From Deinococcus rhizophilus (lineage in GTDB: Bacteria > Deinococcota > Deinococci > Deinococcales > Deinococcaceae), in NCBI RefSeq assembly GCF_030271215.1, contig NZ_JASNGB010000091.1:1-6458 (forward strand): a stretch of 6,458 nucleotides of DNA. The letters run 5' to 3'. The notes under the pieces are model-generated. The model worked only from the letters and a program-made list of their open reading frames with translations. It ran no database searches and had not been told where the DNA came from. This document shows positions 6,137 through 6,458 of the stretch, in pieces (within the stretch, counting starts at the first letter, position 1; every line of letters begins with the position of its first letter). The translations under genes were made by a program, and so were the position numbers.

Positions 6137-6458
6137 TCTTCACCGAGACGAGGCTGAGCGGCGCCTTCATCATCGACCCCGAGCCCCGGGGGGACGAGCG
6201 CGGCCTGTTCGCCCGGACCTTCTGCCAGCACGAGTTCGCCGCGCACGGCCTGAAGGTGGAGGTGGCGCAGACCAACCTCAGCTTCAACCACCGGGCCGGG
6301 ACCCTGCGCGGGCTGCACTTCCAGCGCCCGCCCGCCGCCGAGACCAAGCTGGTGCGCTGCACCCGGGGGGCCATCGTCGACGTGATCGTGGACCTGCGGC
6401 CGGGCTCGCCCACCTACCTGGGGCACGTCGCGGTGGAACTCTCGGAGGACAACCGCCG
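6133..6458 (+). CDS. rfbC: dTDP-4-dehydrorhamnose 3,5-epimerase-like cupin (RmlC/RfbC family), 3' end outside the window
   Basis: Partial gene: 108 residues and two bases are visible of a protein normally about 180-190 long. RmlC enzymes epimerise C3 and/or C5 of 4-keto-6-deoxy nucleotide sugars. Seen are the N-terminal DPEPRGDERGLFARTF (15-30), with the usual D-x-RG-x-F pattern, QTNLSFNHRAGTLRGLHFQ (46-64) containing the catalytic-base His62 (RGLHFQ, usually RGLHYQ), and KLVRCTRGAIVDVIVDLRPGS (72-92, conserved Lys72) with SPTYLG. The later catalytic Tyr and Asp lie outside the window. The start overlaps the SDR stop (ATGA), with GGGGAG at 6121-6126 as ribosome site. In a CDP-sugar operon without visible rmlA, rmlB or rmlD it may act on a CDP-linked 4-keto sugar rather than the dTDP-rhamnose intermediate, so the gene symbol is by family only. 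Confidence 0.9.
   Translation, partial: MIFTETRLSGAFIIDPEPRGDERGLFARTFCQHEFAAHGLKVEVAQTNLSFNHRAGTLRGLHFQRPPAAETKLVRCTRGAIVDVIVDLRPGSPTYLGHVAVELSEDNR

Noticed and set aside
1..6458. tRNA, rRNA, CRISPR, insertion sequence or terminator hairpin
   Set aside because: Looked for cloverleaf-like stretches, regular repeats, transposase motifs and stem-plus-T-run structures; none was seen.

Overview
The window is a GC-rich (roughly 70% by eye) piece of a surface-polysaccharide / nucleotide-sugar locus. Base composition and the look of the proteins would fit Deinococcus or a similar high-GC genus. That is an impression: there is no rRNA or other marker here to prove it. Two gene groups diverge from an intergenic region at about 2906-3048.

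Left group (minus strand, 2884 down to 1). A heparinase II/III-type polysaccharide lyase is followed, with a 4-base ATGA overlap, by a GT-B fold family-4-type glycosyltransferase that runs off the left edge. Both are broken. The lyase lacks its usual N-terminal part and has a -1 discontinuity exactly at a run of seven G (seven C in the mRNA, 2684-2690). The glycosyltransferase switches frame near 189-201, just before an otherwise normal C-terminal region. Two interrupted frames plus a missing 5' end in under 3 kb, next to intact genes, suggests a decaying operon. Frameshift errors in the source sequence, or slippage at the C7 run, remain possible.

Right group (plus strand, 3049 to the right edge). 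Four tightly packed, intact frames: glucose-1-phosphate cytidylyltransferase (rfbF), an L-2-hydroxyglutarate oxidase (lhgO-like), an extended-SDR NAD-dependent sugar epimerase/dehydratase, and an RmlC-type 3,5-epimerase cut by the window end. A 5-base gap separates the first pair, and ATGA overlaps join the next two pairs, so this is almost certainly one transcript. RfbF would make CDP-glucose. The SDR and the RmlC-like cupin would then modify a sugar nucleotide, probably towards a deoxy or branched sugar for a glycan. The classical CDP-glucose 4,6-dehydratase (rfbG) is not seen in the window.

The most interesting point is the complete FAD-dependent L-2-hydroxyglutarate oxidase inside the sugar operon. 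It keeps the hallmark motifs of its family, so it may clear L-2-hydroxyglutarate made when a sugar-nucleotide dehydrogenase reoxidises its cofactor with 2-oxoglutarate, or it may oxidise a sugar-derived substrate. No tRNA, rRNA, CRISPR array, insertion sequence or convincing terminator was seen.
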